Below, piece by piece: positions 46,279 to 56,017 of a stretch of DNA of 64,000 bases. Location: NCBI RefSeq assembly GCF_013364235.1, contig NZ_CP054919.1, positions 4,621,249-4,685,248 on the forward strand, in the 5' to 3' direction. The stretch is from Kitasatospora sp. NA04385. Lineage in GTDB: Bacteria > Actinomycetota > Actinomycetes > Streptomycetales > Streptomycetaceae. Both the position numbers and the translations under genes were made by a program. The first letter of the stretch is position 1. Each line of letters begins with the position of its first letter. The notes below the pieces were generated by a model. It did not search any database. It was not told the origin of the DNA and saw nothing but the letters and a program-made list of their open reading frames with translations.

Positions 46279-49200
46279 ATGCTTCGGTCGAAACCGGCAG
46301 GTGGTCGCGGGCGGACGCGGTGGGAGTCCGCGCTGGCGTTGACGCTCGGCCTCGCGCTGAGCGCGCTGGGAACCGCCCCCACGGTGGCCGCGGTGGAACG
46401 GACGGGCCATGGCGGCCGGGCGGCGAAGGCCGTGGCGGCCGGGCCCGGGGCGCACCGGGTGGCGGGGGTGCCGGCCGATCCGGTGGTGATCTACGACGAG
46501 GACTTCGAGAACGGCATGGCGGGCCTGGCGCCGATCCGGCTGCCCGCCTACACCGGTGCGACCGGCATGACGTACACCGCCTCGCCGTCCTGGCTGGCGT
46601 TCTGCAACGGCTGGGTCATGAACTACGACGACCGGGGCCCGACGCCGCCGGAGTGCAGCACCGACCTGTTCTGGGACACCCTGGCGGACGTCGCCGTCGC
46701 GATCGGCGAGTACGACGGGGACGCGGCGCCGACGAAGAACCACAGCGTGGCGGCGTGGACCGAGGGCGGCAGTTACACGCCCACCGACATCCAGTTGCAG
46801 ACCAACGGCACCATCCCGGTCGCGGGGGCCAACCACTACCTGACGGCGTCGGTGGCCTCCGGCGCGGTCTGCTACAACGGCGAGTACGCCGACCCGCAGC
46901 AGAACTTCTTCCTCACCACCGGCGGCACCGAGATCCCGCTGAACACCGTGCCGCTCAACCCGTGCACGGACCCGAACGCCAAGGAGTACACCTACCCGGA
47001 CGCGAAGGCGCCGATCAAGGCGGTGCAGGCGACGGCGGACAAGCCGCACCTGTTCACCGGCAGCGAGTTCGGGATCGTCCTGCGCAACAGCGCCAACACC
47101 GGCCAGGGCAACGACGCGGCGTTCGACAACATGCGGATCCTGGACGTGACCCCGCAGATCGACAAGTCCTTCAGCCCCTCGCCCGCCCCGGTCGGCGGGA
47201 CGTCCACGCTGACGTTCACCATCACCAACACCTCGGACCTGCTGGAGAAGGACGGCTGGTCGTTCACCGACAACCTCCCCGCCGGCCTGACCGTGGCCGG
47301 TGCCCCGAACACCGCCACCACCTGCACCAACGGCACGGTCACCGCCGACGCCGGGGGCACCTCGGTGAAGCTCGCCGGTGACCTGACGGCCGGGCAGGCG
47401 TCCTGCACGCTGAGCGTGGACGTCACCTCCGCCACCGCCGGCAGCTACCAGAACTGCGCGGCCAACACCGCCGACCTCGTCGGCCTGCTGGCGCCCGAGT
47501 GTGCGACCGTGGAGTTCGCCGTCCCGCAGTACACGATCACCAAGACGGCGAACCCGGCGTCCGGCAGCACCGTCCACCCCGGCGACAAGGTCACCTACAC
47601 GGTCACGGTCGACAACACCGGCCGCGTCCCGGTGGACGCCACCGCCGTCGACGACCTGACCAAGGTCGTCGACGACGCGACGTACGACGGCGATGCCAAG
47701 GCCGACGCGGGCACCGTCTCCTACGCGGCGCCGAAGCTGAACTGGTCGGGGACGCTCGCGGCCGGGCAGAGCGCCACCATCACCTACTCGGTGACCGTCA
47801 ACGACCCCGACGCCGGCGACGGCAAGCTCGACAACAGCGTCACCGGCAACGGCTACTCGAACTGCACCACCGGCACCGAGGCCGGCTGCACCACCCACGA
47901 GGACGTGACCGGCCTGAAGGTCACCAAGACCGCCGACGCGGTCACGGCCAAGCCCGGCCAGAAGGTCACCTACACCGTGACCGTCACCAACCTGGTCGGC
48001 GCGCCCCGCACCGGGGTGAGCGTCAGCGACGACCTGACCAAGGTGCTGGACGACGCGGCGTACGACAACGACGCCACCGCGAGCGCGGGCACCGTCGCCT
48101 ACGCGGCGCCGATCCTCACCTGGAGCGGCGACCTGGCGGCGAGCCAGAGCGTGACCATCACCTACTCGGTGACCGTCAAGCAGCCCGACACCGGTGACCA
48201 CCAGCTCGCCAACGCGGTCGTCGGCCCGGCTGACTCCAACTGCGCGAGCGGCTCCACCGACCCGGCCTGCTCCAGCACCGTCCCGATCGCCGAGCTGAAG
48301 ATCGCCAAGTCCTCGGACGCCAAGAGCCCGGTCAAGCCCGGCGACAAGATCACCTACACCGTCGTCCTGACCAACCCCGGCACCGCCCCGTACACCGGCG
48401 CCGCGATCACCGACGACCTGTCCAAGGACCTGGACGACGCGACGTACGACAACGACGCGAAGGCCGACTCCGGCACCGTCTCCTACGCCGCCCCCGTGCT
48501 GTCCTGGAACGGCGTGGTGCCCGCGGGCGGCTCGGTGACCATCACCTACTCGGTCACCGTGAACAAGCCCGCCGAGGGCGACAAGCAGGTCACCAACGCG
48601 GTGGTCGGCCCGCCCGACTCCAACTGCCCGCCCGGGTCGACCGATCCGGTCTGCTCCACCGCCGGGGGCATCGCCCAGCTGACGATCGCCAAGACCTCCG
48701 ACGCGAAGAACCCGGTCAAGGCGGGCGACAAGGTCACCTACACCGTGACCGTCACCAACACCGGCACCGCCGCCTACCCGGCCGCCGCGTTCAGCGACGA
48801 CCTGTCCAAGGACCTGGACGACGCGACGTACGACGGCGACGCGAAGGCCAGCTCCGGCACCGTCTCCTACGCGGCCCCCGCGCTGAGCTGGAACGGCGAC
48901 GTCGCCCCCGGCCAGAGCGTAACCGTCACCTACTCGGTGACCGTCGGCAACCCCGACACCGGCGACTACGAGCTGGCCAACACCGTCACCGGCCCGGCCG
49001 ACTCCAACTGCCCGCAAGGCACGAAGGACCCGCGCTGCTCCACCCGCGACCGGATCGCCGCGCTCCAGGTCACCAAGGACTCCGACAGCCGCCGCGCCCC
49101 CGTCCGGCCCGGCGCCAAGGTCACCTACACCGTCACGGTCACCAACCCCGGCAAGGCCGTCTACCCGGGCGCGCAGCTGACCGACGACCTGAGCGGCGAC

Positions 49201-50373
49201 CTGGACGACGCCACGTATGACGGCGACGCCACCGCGACCTCCGGCACCGTCGGCTACGCGGCCCCCGTGCTGAGCTGGAACGGCGACGTGGCACCGGGCC
49301 AGAGCGTGACCATCACCTACTCGGTGCGGGTCAACAAGCCCGACACCGGCGACAAGGAGCTCGCCAACACCGTCGTCGCCCCCGACGGCTCCAACTGCCG
49401 GGCCGTCTCCACCGATCCGGCCTGCTCCACCAGCGACGACATCGCCGACCTGGCCATCATCAAGAGCTCCGACGCGAAGACCCCGGTCAAGCCGGGTGAC
49501 ACCGTCACCTACACGGTGGAGGTCACCAACGACGGCACCGCCGACTACCCGGCCGCCTTCGCCACCGACAACCTGAGCGGCATTCTGGACGACGCCGCCT
49601 ACAACGGCGACGCCAAGGCCACCTCCGGGACGGTCACCTACCAGCAGCCCGAACTGGCTTGGGCGGGCAGTGTCCCGGCGGGCGGTTCGGTGACCATCAC
49701 CTACTCGGTGACCGTCGACCGGCCCGACACCGGCGACCACGAGTTGGCCAACACCGTCGTCGGACCGCCCAACTCCACCTGCCCGCCGCTGCGCAGCGCC
49801 CCCGAGTGCGGCACCGACAACGGCGTCGCCGAGCTGGAGGTCACCAAGACCTCGGACGCGAAGGACCCGGTAAAGGACGGCGACAAGGTCGGCTACACGA
49901 TCACCGTCGCCAACACCGGCAAGGCCGACTACCCCGCCGCCGCGATCAGCGACGACCTGACCGGTGACCTCGACGACGCGACGTACGACGGCGACGCGAA
50001 GGCCGACGCGGGCACGGTCTCGTACGCGGCGCCGAACCTCGCCTGGAGCGGCACCGTCCCGGCCGGGCAGCGCGTGACGATCACCTACTCGGTGACCGTC
50101 GACGACCCCGACACCGGTGACCGGGAGCTCGCCAACACCGTCACCGGCCCCGAGGGATCCAACTGCGCCTCCGGCTCCACCGACCCGGCCTGCTCCACCC
50201 ACGACAGGACCGTCCCCAACCCGGCCCCCAGCCCCAGCCCGACCCCGGGCCCGGCCCCGCTGCCCGACACCGGCAGCAGCGCCCTGGTCTGGTACGCGGG
50301 CATGGCCGCCGCGCTGGCCATCGCGGCCGGCACGATCCTCACCACCGCCCGCACCCGCCGGGGCCGCCACTGA
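46279..50373 (+). CDS. Large LPDTG-anchored surface protein with seven DUF11-type repeats
   Basis: The 1364-residue protein starts at ATG 46279 after GAGGGAGAGG, with a secretory leader (SALALTLGLALSALGTAPTVAA). Residues of about 65-290 form a domain with paired cysteines. A first DUF11-like domain (about 293-415) is followed by seven tandem repeats of about 128 residues (about 418-1309). Each has GDKVTYTVTVTN, DDLSxDLDDATYDGDAKA and SVTITYSVTV. A Pro-rich spacer, LPDTG (1328-1332), a membrane helix and the tail RTRRGRH make a sortase signal. It is probably a stalked surface adhesin. No sortase gene is nearby. The A+T-rich leader region at about 46215-46250 probably holds its promoter. Confidence 0.88.
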   Translation: MLRSKPAGGRGRTRWESALALTLGLALSALGTAPTVAAVERTGHGGRAAKAVAAGPGAHRVAGVPADPVVIYDEDFENGMAGLAPIRLPAYTGATGMTYTASPSWLAFCNGWVMNYDDRGPTPPECSTDLFWDTLADVAVAIGEYDGDAAPTKNHSVAAWTEGGSYTPTDIQLQTNGTIPVAGANHYLTASVASGAVCYNGEYADPQQNFFLTTGGTEIPLNTVPLNPCTDPNAKEYTYPDAKAPIKAVQATADKPHLFTGSEFGIVLRNSANTGQGNDAAFDNMRILDVTPQIDKSFSPSPAPVGGTSTLTFTITNTSDLLEKDGWSFTDNLPAGLTVAGAPNTATTCTNGTVTADAGGTSVKLAGDLTAGQASCTLSVDVTSATAGSYQNCAANTADLVGLLAPECATVEFAVPQYTITKTANPASGSTVHPGDKVTYTVTVDNTGRVPVDATAVDDLTKVVDDATYDGDAKADAGTVSYAAPKLNWSGTLAAGQSATITYSVTVNDPDAGDGKLDNSVTGNGYSNCTTGTEAGCTTHEDVTGLKVTKTADAVTAKPGQKVTYTVTVTNLVGAPRTGVSVSDDLTKVLDDAAYDNDATASAGTVAYAAPILTWSGDLAASQSVTITYSVTVKQPDTGDHQLANAVVGPADSNCASGSTDPACSSTVPIAELKIAKSSDAKSPVKPGDKITYTVVLTNPGTAPYTGAAITDDLSKDLDDATYDNDAKADSGTVSYAAPVLSWNGVVPAGGSVTITYSVTVNKPAEGDKQVTNAVVGPPDSNCPPGSTDPVCSTAGGIAQLTIAKTSDAKNPVKAGDKVTYTVTVTNTGTAAYPAAAFSDDLSKDLDDATYDGDAKASSGTVSYAAPALSWNGDVAPGQSVTVTYSVTVGNPDTGDYELANTVTGPADSNCPQGTKDPRCSTRDRIAALQVTKDSDSRRAPVRPGAKVTYTVTVTNPGKAVYPGAQLTDDLSGDLDDATYDGDATATSGTVGYAAPVLSWNGDVAPGQSVTITYSVRVNKPDTGDKELANTVVAPDGSNCRAVSTDPACSTSDDIADLAIIKSSDAKTPVKPGDTVTYTVEVTNDGTADYPAAFATDNLSGILDDAAYNGDAKATSGTVTYQQPELAWAGSVPAGGSVTITYSVTVDRPDTGDHELANTVVGPPNSTCPPLRSAPECGTDNGVAELEVTKTSDAKDPVKDGDKVGYTITVANTGKADYPAAAISDDLTGDLDDATYDGDAKADAGTVSYAAPNLAWSGTVPAGQRVTITYSVTVDDPDTGDRELANTVTGPEGSNCASGSTDPACSTHDRTVPNPAPSPSPTPGPAPLPDTGSSALVWYAGMAAALAIAAGTILTTARTRRGRH
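47530..50205 (+). repeat. Seven tandem repeats of about 380 bp inside the surface-protein gene
   Basis: The repeats are recognisable at DNA level by recurring segments such as ACCTACTCGGTGACCGTC and GACGACGCGACGTACGA, spaced about 380-390 bp apart. Similarity is high between neighbours, so recombination could change repeat number. Confidence 0.85.
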
Positions 50374-50391
50374 CCCGGCCGCCCCGTCCCC

Positions 50392-50425
50392 GGCAGCCCT
50401 CGCGCCCCCCGGCGCGGGGGCTGCC
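50392..50425. terminator. Two-way terminator between surface-protein and binding-lipoprotein genes
   Basis: GGCAGCCCTCGCGCC (50392-50406) pairs with GGCGCGGGGGCTGCC (50411-50425) with one G-T pair. It lies between converging genes. Confidence 0.7.
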
Positions 50426-50479
50426 CCCGTTCCGTCGCCGCTGCGGGTTGTCCACAGCCTGTGGACGGCCCGGGGCGGC

Positions 50480-51907
50480 TCAGCGGGCGGCGGCCAGGAT
50501 GCGGTCGGCCTGGGCGGCGGCGCTGGTCAGGGCCTTGTCGAGGTCGGCGCCGGGCTCGGTGAGGGCGGCGGACATCGCGGCGTCGAGGACCTTGTAGAGC
50601 TGCTGGGCGGCGGGGGGCTCGTTCAGGGACGTGGCGGGGTGCTTGACGTACGGGTCGTAGTTGGCCGGGGGGAGGTTGCCGTTGGCCTTCAGGGAGGTGG
50701 TGATGTCGTACATCTGGCCGGAGTCGGCGGCCCAGAAGTACGGCTGCGGCACGGAGATCGCGACCGGGTCCTTGCTGCCCGCGGCCATGGTCCGGGCCCG
50801 GGCGAAGTTGAACTGGCCGACGTCGGGCGTCTGGTACTGGAAGTTGATCCAGGCGATCAGGGCCTTGATCTGGTTCGGGGTCTGGCCCTTCTTGACGTAG
50901 TACAGGTCGCCGCCGCCGAGGCTGGGCCCGGGGCCGGTGGCGCCGGGCATCGGGCCGAGGCCGTACGCCTTCGGGTCGGCGCCGAGGACCTCGATCAGGT
51001 GTTTGACCACGTCGGGGGCGCCCAGGAACATGCCGACCTTGCCGGCGGCGAGCGGCGGGAAGGCGTCGGCCCACTGGGTGACGGGGGTGGCGGAGATGCT
51101 GCGGTCGGTGAAGCGCATGTCGTGCAGGCGCTTGAGGACCTGCCGGCCCTCGGGGGAGTCGAAGGCGGCCTTCTTGCCGTCGTCCGAGACGACCTTGCCG
51201 CCGAGGCTGTAGAGCTCGGCGGTGAAGTGCCAGCCGCCGGTGTTGCCGCCCGAGTAGTCCTGGTAGCCGGTGACGCCGCCGCCCAGGGCGGAGATCCTCT
51301 TGGCCGCGGCCTGCACCTCGTCCCAGGTGGTCGGCGGCTTGTCGGGGTCGAGGCCGGCCTGCTTGAACAGGTCGCGGTTGTAGACCAGGCCGGTGGTGTA
51401 GTAGTTGATCGGCAGCGCGTAGACCTTGCCGTCGACCGTCATGTTGTCCTTGACGGACGGCAGCATCGCGGAGAAGCCGGGCAGCGTCTCGTCGTTGACG
51501 TACGCGGTGAGGTCCTGCGCGTCGCCGGAGGCGAGGGTGGCCTCGCGGTCGGTGAAGTAGGCGTGGAACGCGCCGGTCTCGTCGTGCGCCTTGTAGTGCG
51601 CGGCCTGCTGCTCCGGCGTCTCGCACTGGCCGACGTACGGGCGCGCGTCGATGGTGACGTTCGGGTACATGGACTTGAACAGCTTGAGGTCGTCGGCGTA
51701 CTTGGCCTGGGCGGCGGGCTGGTCCGAGCCCGGGGCGCAGTCGATGGTGACGGTGACGGTCGCGTGCGGGTCGAGCGGCTTGCCGTCGGCGACGCCGACG
51801 GCGGGGTCGGGGCGGGCGGGGGCACTGCTGGTGCAGGCGGCGGCGGTCAGCAGCAGGCTCGCGGTGAGGGCGAGGGCGGCCGCCCTGCGCGGTCTGTTCG
51901 GGTTCAT
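50480..51907 (-). CDS. Extracellular solute-binding lipoprotein (ABC sugar type)
   Basis: The 475-residue protein has a lipoprotein leader ending in the lipobox LTAAAC. The mature part shows family-1 features: LTAYVNDETLPGF, GKVYALPINYYTTGLVYNRDLFKQAG, TTWDEVQAAAKRI and GKVGMFLGAPDVVKHL. Such proteins deliver sugars or oligosaccharides to ABC permeases. No permease is encoded in the window, so it must share a transporter encoded elsewhere or act as a sensor. ATG 51907 is the start. Its upstream region carries a -35/-10 pair at 52006-51978. Confidence 0.88.
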   Translation of the reverse strand: MNPNRPRRAAALALTASLLLTAAACTSSAPARPDPAVGVADGKPLDPHATVTVTIDCAPGSDQPAAQAKYADDLKLFKSMYPNVTIDARPYVGQCETPEQQAAHYKAHDETGAFHAYFTDREATLASGDAQDLTAYVNDETLPGFSAMLPSVKDNMTVDGKVYALPINYYTTGLVYNRDLFKQAGLDPDKPPTTWDEVQAAAKRISALGGGVTGYQDYSGGNTGGWHFTAELYSLGGKVVSDDGKKAAFDSPEGRQVLKRLHDMRFTDRSISATPVTQWADAFPPLAAGKVGMFLGAPDVVKHLIEVLGADPKAYGLGPMPGATGPGPSLGGGDLYYVKKGQTPNQIKALIAWINFQYQTPDVGQFNFARARTMAAGSKDPVAISVPQPYFWAADSGQMYDITTSLKANGNLPPANYDPYVKHPATSLNEPPAAQQLYKVLDAAMSAALTEPGADLDKALTSAAAQADRILAAAR

Positions 51908-51977
51908 GCGTGCCTCGTGGATGGGTGGGCTCCGGGTGCGGCGGGAGGGGAGTGCGGGGGGAAGCGGATGCTCAAGG

Positions 51978-52006
51978 AACGTAGGATCTGCGCATATTTA
52001 ATGCAA
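51978..52006 (-). promoter_or_regulatory. Probable promoter of the binding-lipoprotein gene
   Basis: On the minus strand TTGCAT (52006-52001) and TACGTT (51983-51978) are separated by 17 bp in an A+T-rich island, 71 bp before the start. The surrounding 291-bp gap also serves the rightward mutase genes; a TTGACT at 52011-52016 could be their -35, but no good -10 follows. Confidence 0.4.
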
Positions 52007-52198
52007 GACTTTGACTAGATTCAGGAAAGTTGCGACTTCGCATCGGGCCGCCCGGGTCTCCCCGCCCGCCGGAGCCGTGGCATTCGGCTTCCTCGAACCC
52101 GTGTTCGCGTTTCCCGAAGCGCCCTTGGTGCTGCGTCCGCACCGGGTGATTCTGAGTGCCGTCCAGGCTCGACGTGGCACGAACAGAACAGGGAACCT

Positions 52199-52795
52199 AT
52201 GTCCGGGACGCTTCAGAAGCAGCGTGTCGTCCTCTCCACCGTCTCTTCGGATTCGCACACCTGGAACTTGGTCTTCCTCCAGCTCCTGCTGGAGGAACAG
52301 GGGTACGAGGTGGTCAACCTCGGGGCCTGCGTGCCGGACGGGGTCCTCATCGAGGCCGTCCGACTGCACCGGCCCGACTCGGTGGTGATCTCCTCCGTGA
52401 ACGGCCACGGGCACATCGACGGGGCCCGCCTGATCGCGGCGCTGCGCGCCGACGCGGACCCGCGGGTGGCCGGGGTGCCGGTGATGATCGGCGGGAAGCT
52501 CGGGATCAGGGGCGCGGACGACGCGGACCTCGCCGGGGAGCTGGTCGCCGCCGGGTTCGACGCGGTGTTCAGCGAGGGCGCGGACCCGGGCGAGCTCGGG
52601 CGCACGCTGGCCCGCTTCACCCCGGCCGGAGCCCTGGGCCCGGCTGCCCCCGCCGCCGCCCGCACCGCTTCCGCCCGCACCGCCCCCGCGACCGCCCGCA
52701 GCGCGACCGCCCGCACCGCCTCCGCCTCCGCCCGCACCGCGGCCACCCGCACCGCCCCCGCCGACCCGTTCACGGCCGAGGAGGTCGCGGCATGA
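52199..52795 (+). CDS. Cobalamin-binding subunit of a glutamate mutase (S subunit)
   Basis: This subunit carries adenosylcobalamin for carbon-skeleton rearrangement of glutamate to 3-methylaspartate. The B12 motif DxHxxG appears as Asp18-Ser-His20-Thr-Trp-Asn23: the cobalt-ligating His is kept, but the final Gly is Asn. Further family pieces are SSVNGHGHID and VMIGGKLGI. The Rossmann-like domain ends near residue 145. A tail of about 50 residues made almost only of Ala, Thr, Arg and Ser follows, which is unusual and may be a flexible tether. ATG 52199 begins the operon, and the stop overlaps the E subunit by four bases (ATGA). Confidence 0.85.
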   Translation: MSGTLQKQRVVLSTVSSDSHTWNLVFLQLLLEEQGYEVVNLGACVPDGVLIEAVRLHRPDSVVISSVNGHGHIDGARLIAALRADADPRVAGVPVMIGGKLGIRGADDADLAGELVAAGFDAVFSEGADPGELGRTLARFTPAGALGPAAPAAARTASARTAPATARSATARTASASARTAATRTAPADPFTAEEVAA

Positions 52796-55700
52796 CCGGC
52801 ATACCGGCGCAGGACCCCGTGCGGATCGCGCTCGACTTCCAGGACCACGTGGAGCGGGCCGCCGCCGCCGGCCGGCTGGTGGTGCAGCCGCGGATGGGGA
52901 TGTCCGACCCGGAGGCGATGGCGGCCGGGCTGGCCGCCGTCGCGGCCGCCAGGGCCCGGACCGCGGGCACCCTCACCATCGACTCGTACACCCGGGTCGA
53001 GGACCTGGCCGGGGCCGCGGCCGCGCTCGCCGCGGGCAAGCCGCTGAACGGCTTCCCGATCGCCAACCACGGCCCCCGCGTCACGGCGCGGGTGGTCGCG
53101 GCCACCGGCCACCGGATCCCGGTGCAGGTGCGGCACGGCTCCGCCCGGCCCGGGCACGTCTTCGAGGCGATGGTCGGGGCGGGCCTGGCGGCCTCCGAGG
53201 GCGGGCCGGTCTCCTACTGCCTGCCCTACTCGCGGCTGCCGCTGGCGGAGTCCGTCCCGGCCTGGGCGGACGCCTCGCGGGCGTTCGCCGAGTCCGCCGC
53301 GGCCCGCGGGATGCGGGCCCACCTGGAGACCTTCGGCGGCTGCATGCTGGGCCAGATGTGCCCGCCCTCGCTGCTGGTGGCGATCAGCGTCCTGGAGGCG
53401 GTGTTCTTCGCCCGGTGCGGCCTGCGCTCGGTGTCGCTGTCCTACGCCCAGCAGACCAACGCCGTGCAGGACGTCGAGGCGCTCGCGGCGCTGCGCCGCC
53501 TCGCCGACGAGCACTTGCCCGCGGACGTGGCCCGGCACGTGGTGCTCTACACCTACATGGGGGTCTACCCGCACACCGAGTCCGGGGCCCGGCTGCTGCT
53601 GGACGGCTCCGTGCAGATCGCGGTGCGCGGCGGCGCCGCCCGGCTGATCGTGAAGACCGCGGCCGAGGCGCACCGCATCCCCACCGTCGCGGAGAACGTC
53701 GCCGCGCTGGAACGGGCCGCCGCCGTCGACGAGTTCGCCCGCACCGGGCAGTGCCCGCTGCCGTGGGCCCACCAGGTCGACTACGAGGACGTGTACCGGG
53801 AGGCGTCGGCCCTGGTCGAGGCGGTGCTCTCGCGCTCCGAGGACGTCGGCACCGCGCTGCGCACCGCCTTCCGCGACGGGGTGCTGGACGTGCCGTTCTG
53901 CCTGCACCGGGACAACGCCGGGGTCGCCCAGGGCGGCATCGGCGACGACGGCCGGCTGGTCTGGGCCCGGACCGGCGCGATGCCGCTGCCCGCGACCGCC
54001 CGCTCCTCCGGCACCGCCGTCACCTCGGCCGGGCTGCTCGGCATGCTCCGCCACACCGCCGACTCGCACGACCGGACGGCGGCGCTCACCGACGGCAGCA
54101 ACGCCTACCGGATCGCGATCGTCGGCTCGGGCCCGCGCGGGCTCGCGGTGGCCGAGCGGCTGGCCGCCCGGCTGGCCGCGGAACGGCCCGCGCAGCGGGT
54201 CGAGATCAGCCTCGTCGACAAGGACCAGGTCGGGGCGGGCCGGGTCTGGCGCACCGACCAGGACGAGTCGTTCCTGATGAACACGGCCTGCGGCGAGGTC
54301 ACCATGTTCTCCGGCCCGCCGGACGGCGGCCCGGTCCGCGCGGGCGCCGGCCCGTCGCTGGGGCAGTGGTGGGCGGCCGCCGACCCCGCGTTCCCGGGGC
54401 CGAACGCCTACGCCCCGCGCGCCCTGTACGGGAGCTACCTGCGCCACCACCTCGACGTCGTGGAGGCCTCGCTGCCCCCCCACCGCGGCCCTGCACCGGG
54501 TGCCCGGCGAGGCGGTCGCGCTGGAGCGGGACGCCGCCGGGTGGCGGCTGCGCCTGGCGGACGGGCGGGAGCTGCCCGCGGACCGGGTGGTGCTGGCCAC
54601 CGGGCACCCCGTCACCGGGCTGACGGGCGAGCAGGCCGAACTCGCCGCCTTCGCCGCCGCGCGCCCCGGCGCGACCTACGTCCGTGGGGACAGCGCCGCC
54701 GACATGCCGCTGTCCGGCATCGCCGCGGGCTCCCGGGTCGCCGTCCTCGGCATGGGGCTGTCGTTCTACGACGTGGTGGCCGCCCTGACCACCGGACGCG
54801 GCGGCCGCTTCGCGGAGGACGGGCGCGGCGGCCTGCGCTACCTGCCCTCGGGGCGGGAGCCGCTGATCGTCGCGGGGTCGCGCTCCGGCGTGCCGATGCC
54901 GGCCCGCGGGCTCAACCAGAAGGCCCCCGACTGGCGCTACACCGCCCGGCTGTTCACCCCGGAGCGGATCGGCGCGCTGCGCGCCGACGGCCCGCTCGAC
55001 TTCCTGGCCGATGTCTGGCCGTGGCTGGACGCCGAGATGCAGCTGGTCTACCACGGCACCGCGGTCCGGGCCCGCTACGGGGCCGAGGTCGAGCAGTGCT
55101 ACCTGGACAGCTGCGTCGAGGACGTCCTGGCCGAGGGCCCGGAGGCCGCCGAGCGGATCGCCCGCGCGACGGCCGAGCGCTTCGGCGTCCAGGAGCTGGA
55201 GCCGCTGGACGTCCGGCGGCTGGCCCGCCCGTTCGCCGGGCGCAGCTACCCGGGGCCCGCGCAGTTCGCCGCCGCGCTGGCCGACCTGCTGGCGGCGGAC
55301 CTGGCCGCGGCCCGGCTGGGCAACCACGACGGCCCGCTGAAGGCGGCCCTGGACGTGATCCGCGACGTGCGCGGCACCGTCCGGACCGCGGTGGACGACG
55401 GCGGCCTGACCGCCCGTTCGCACCGCGAGGACTTCCTCGGCTGGTTCGCCCCGCTCAGCGGCTTCCTCGCCGCGGGCCCGCCGCTGTCCCGGCTGCGCGA
55501 GACGCTGGCGCTGCTGGAGTCCGGGCTGCTGGAGGTGGTCGGCCCCGCGGCCCGCTTCACCGCCGACGAGGCCACCGGGGCGTTCCGGGTGGAGTCGGCG
55601 CAGGTCGCGGGCAGCGCGCGCAGCTGCGCCACGCTGATCGACGCCCGCATCCCGGGGGCGGACCTGGACCTCGACCCGGCGCCGCTGACCCGGCAGCTGG

Positions 55701-56017
55701 TGGCCGCTGGGCTGTGGACCTCCTGGGCGAACGAGGCGGGCGGCGAGTCCTTCGACACCGGCGGGGTCGCGGTGACCGCCGCGCCCTACCGGCCGCTGGA
55801 CGTGATCGGGGAGCCGGTGGAGGGCCTGTACGTGCTGGGCATCCCGACCGAGGGGCAGCGCTGGTTCATGCAGGTCGGCTCCACCCGGCCCGGCCCGTGG
55901 ACGCAGTTCACCGCGGACGCGGACGCCGTCGCCGCCGACGCGCTGGCCGGGCTGCCGCGGATCGCGGTCCTGCCCGCGCTGACCGGCGGGCCCGCGCTGA
56001 CCGGCGGGGGGTCCTGA
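52792..56017 (+). CDS. Glutamate mutase E subunit fused to an FAD/NAD(P)-binding oxidoreductase; frameshift in a C7 run
   Basis: Residues 1 to about 430 are a methylaspartate (glutamate) mutase E subunit. By spacing, Arg34, Arg68 and Arg114 match Arg66, Arg100 and Arg149 of the clostridial enzyme, and Glu136, Tyr142 and Tyr146 match Glu171, Tyr177 and Tyr181. Without a stop the frame continues into a flavoprotein with RIAIVGSGPRGLAVAERLA, so the two are fused. After EASLPP near 54475 the frame is lost and resumes one frame on as TAALHRVPGEAVALERD, running to the stop at 56017. Removing one C from the C7 run (54475-54481) joins both parts to about 1075 residues. The flavoprotein's substrate is unknown. 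The end overlaps the ligase gene by one base. Confidence 0.82.

Noticed and set aside
46255..50370. A 1371-residue open frame on the minus strand opposite the surface-protein gene
   Set aside because: It mirrors the repeats of the plus-strand gene, has Gly/Val/Arg-rich composition typical of antisense frames in G+C-rich DNA, and has no recognisable domain.
52018..52198. Cobalamin riboswitch before the B12-dependent mutase genes
   Set aside because: I looked for a B12-box-like GCCACTG element and the usual folded leader and saw none; the leader is short.
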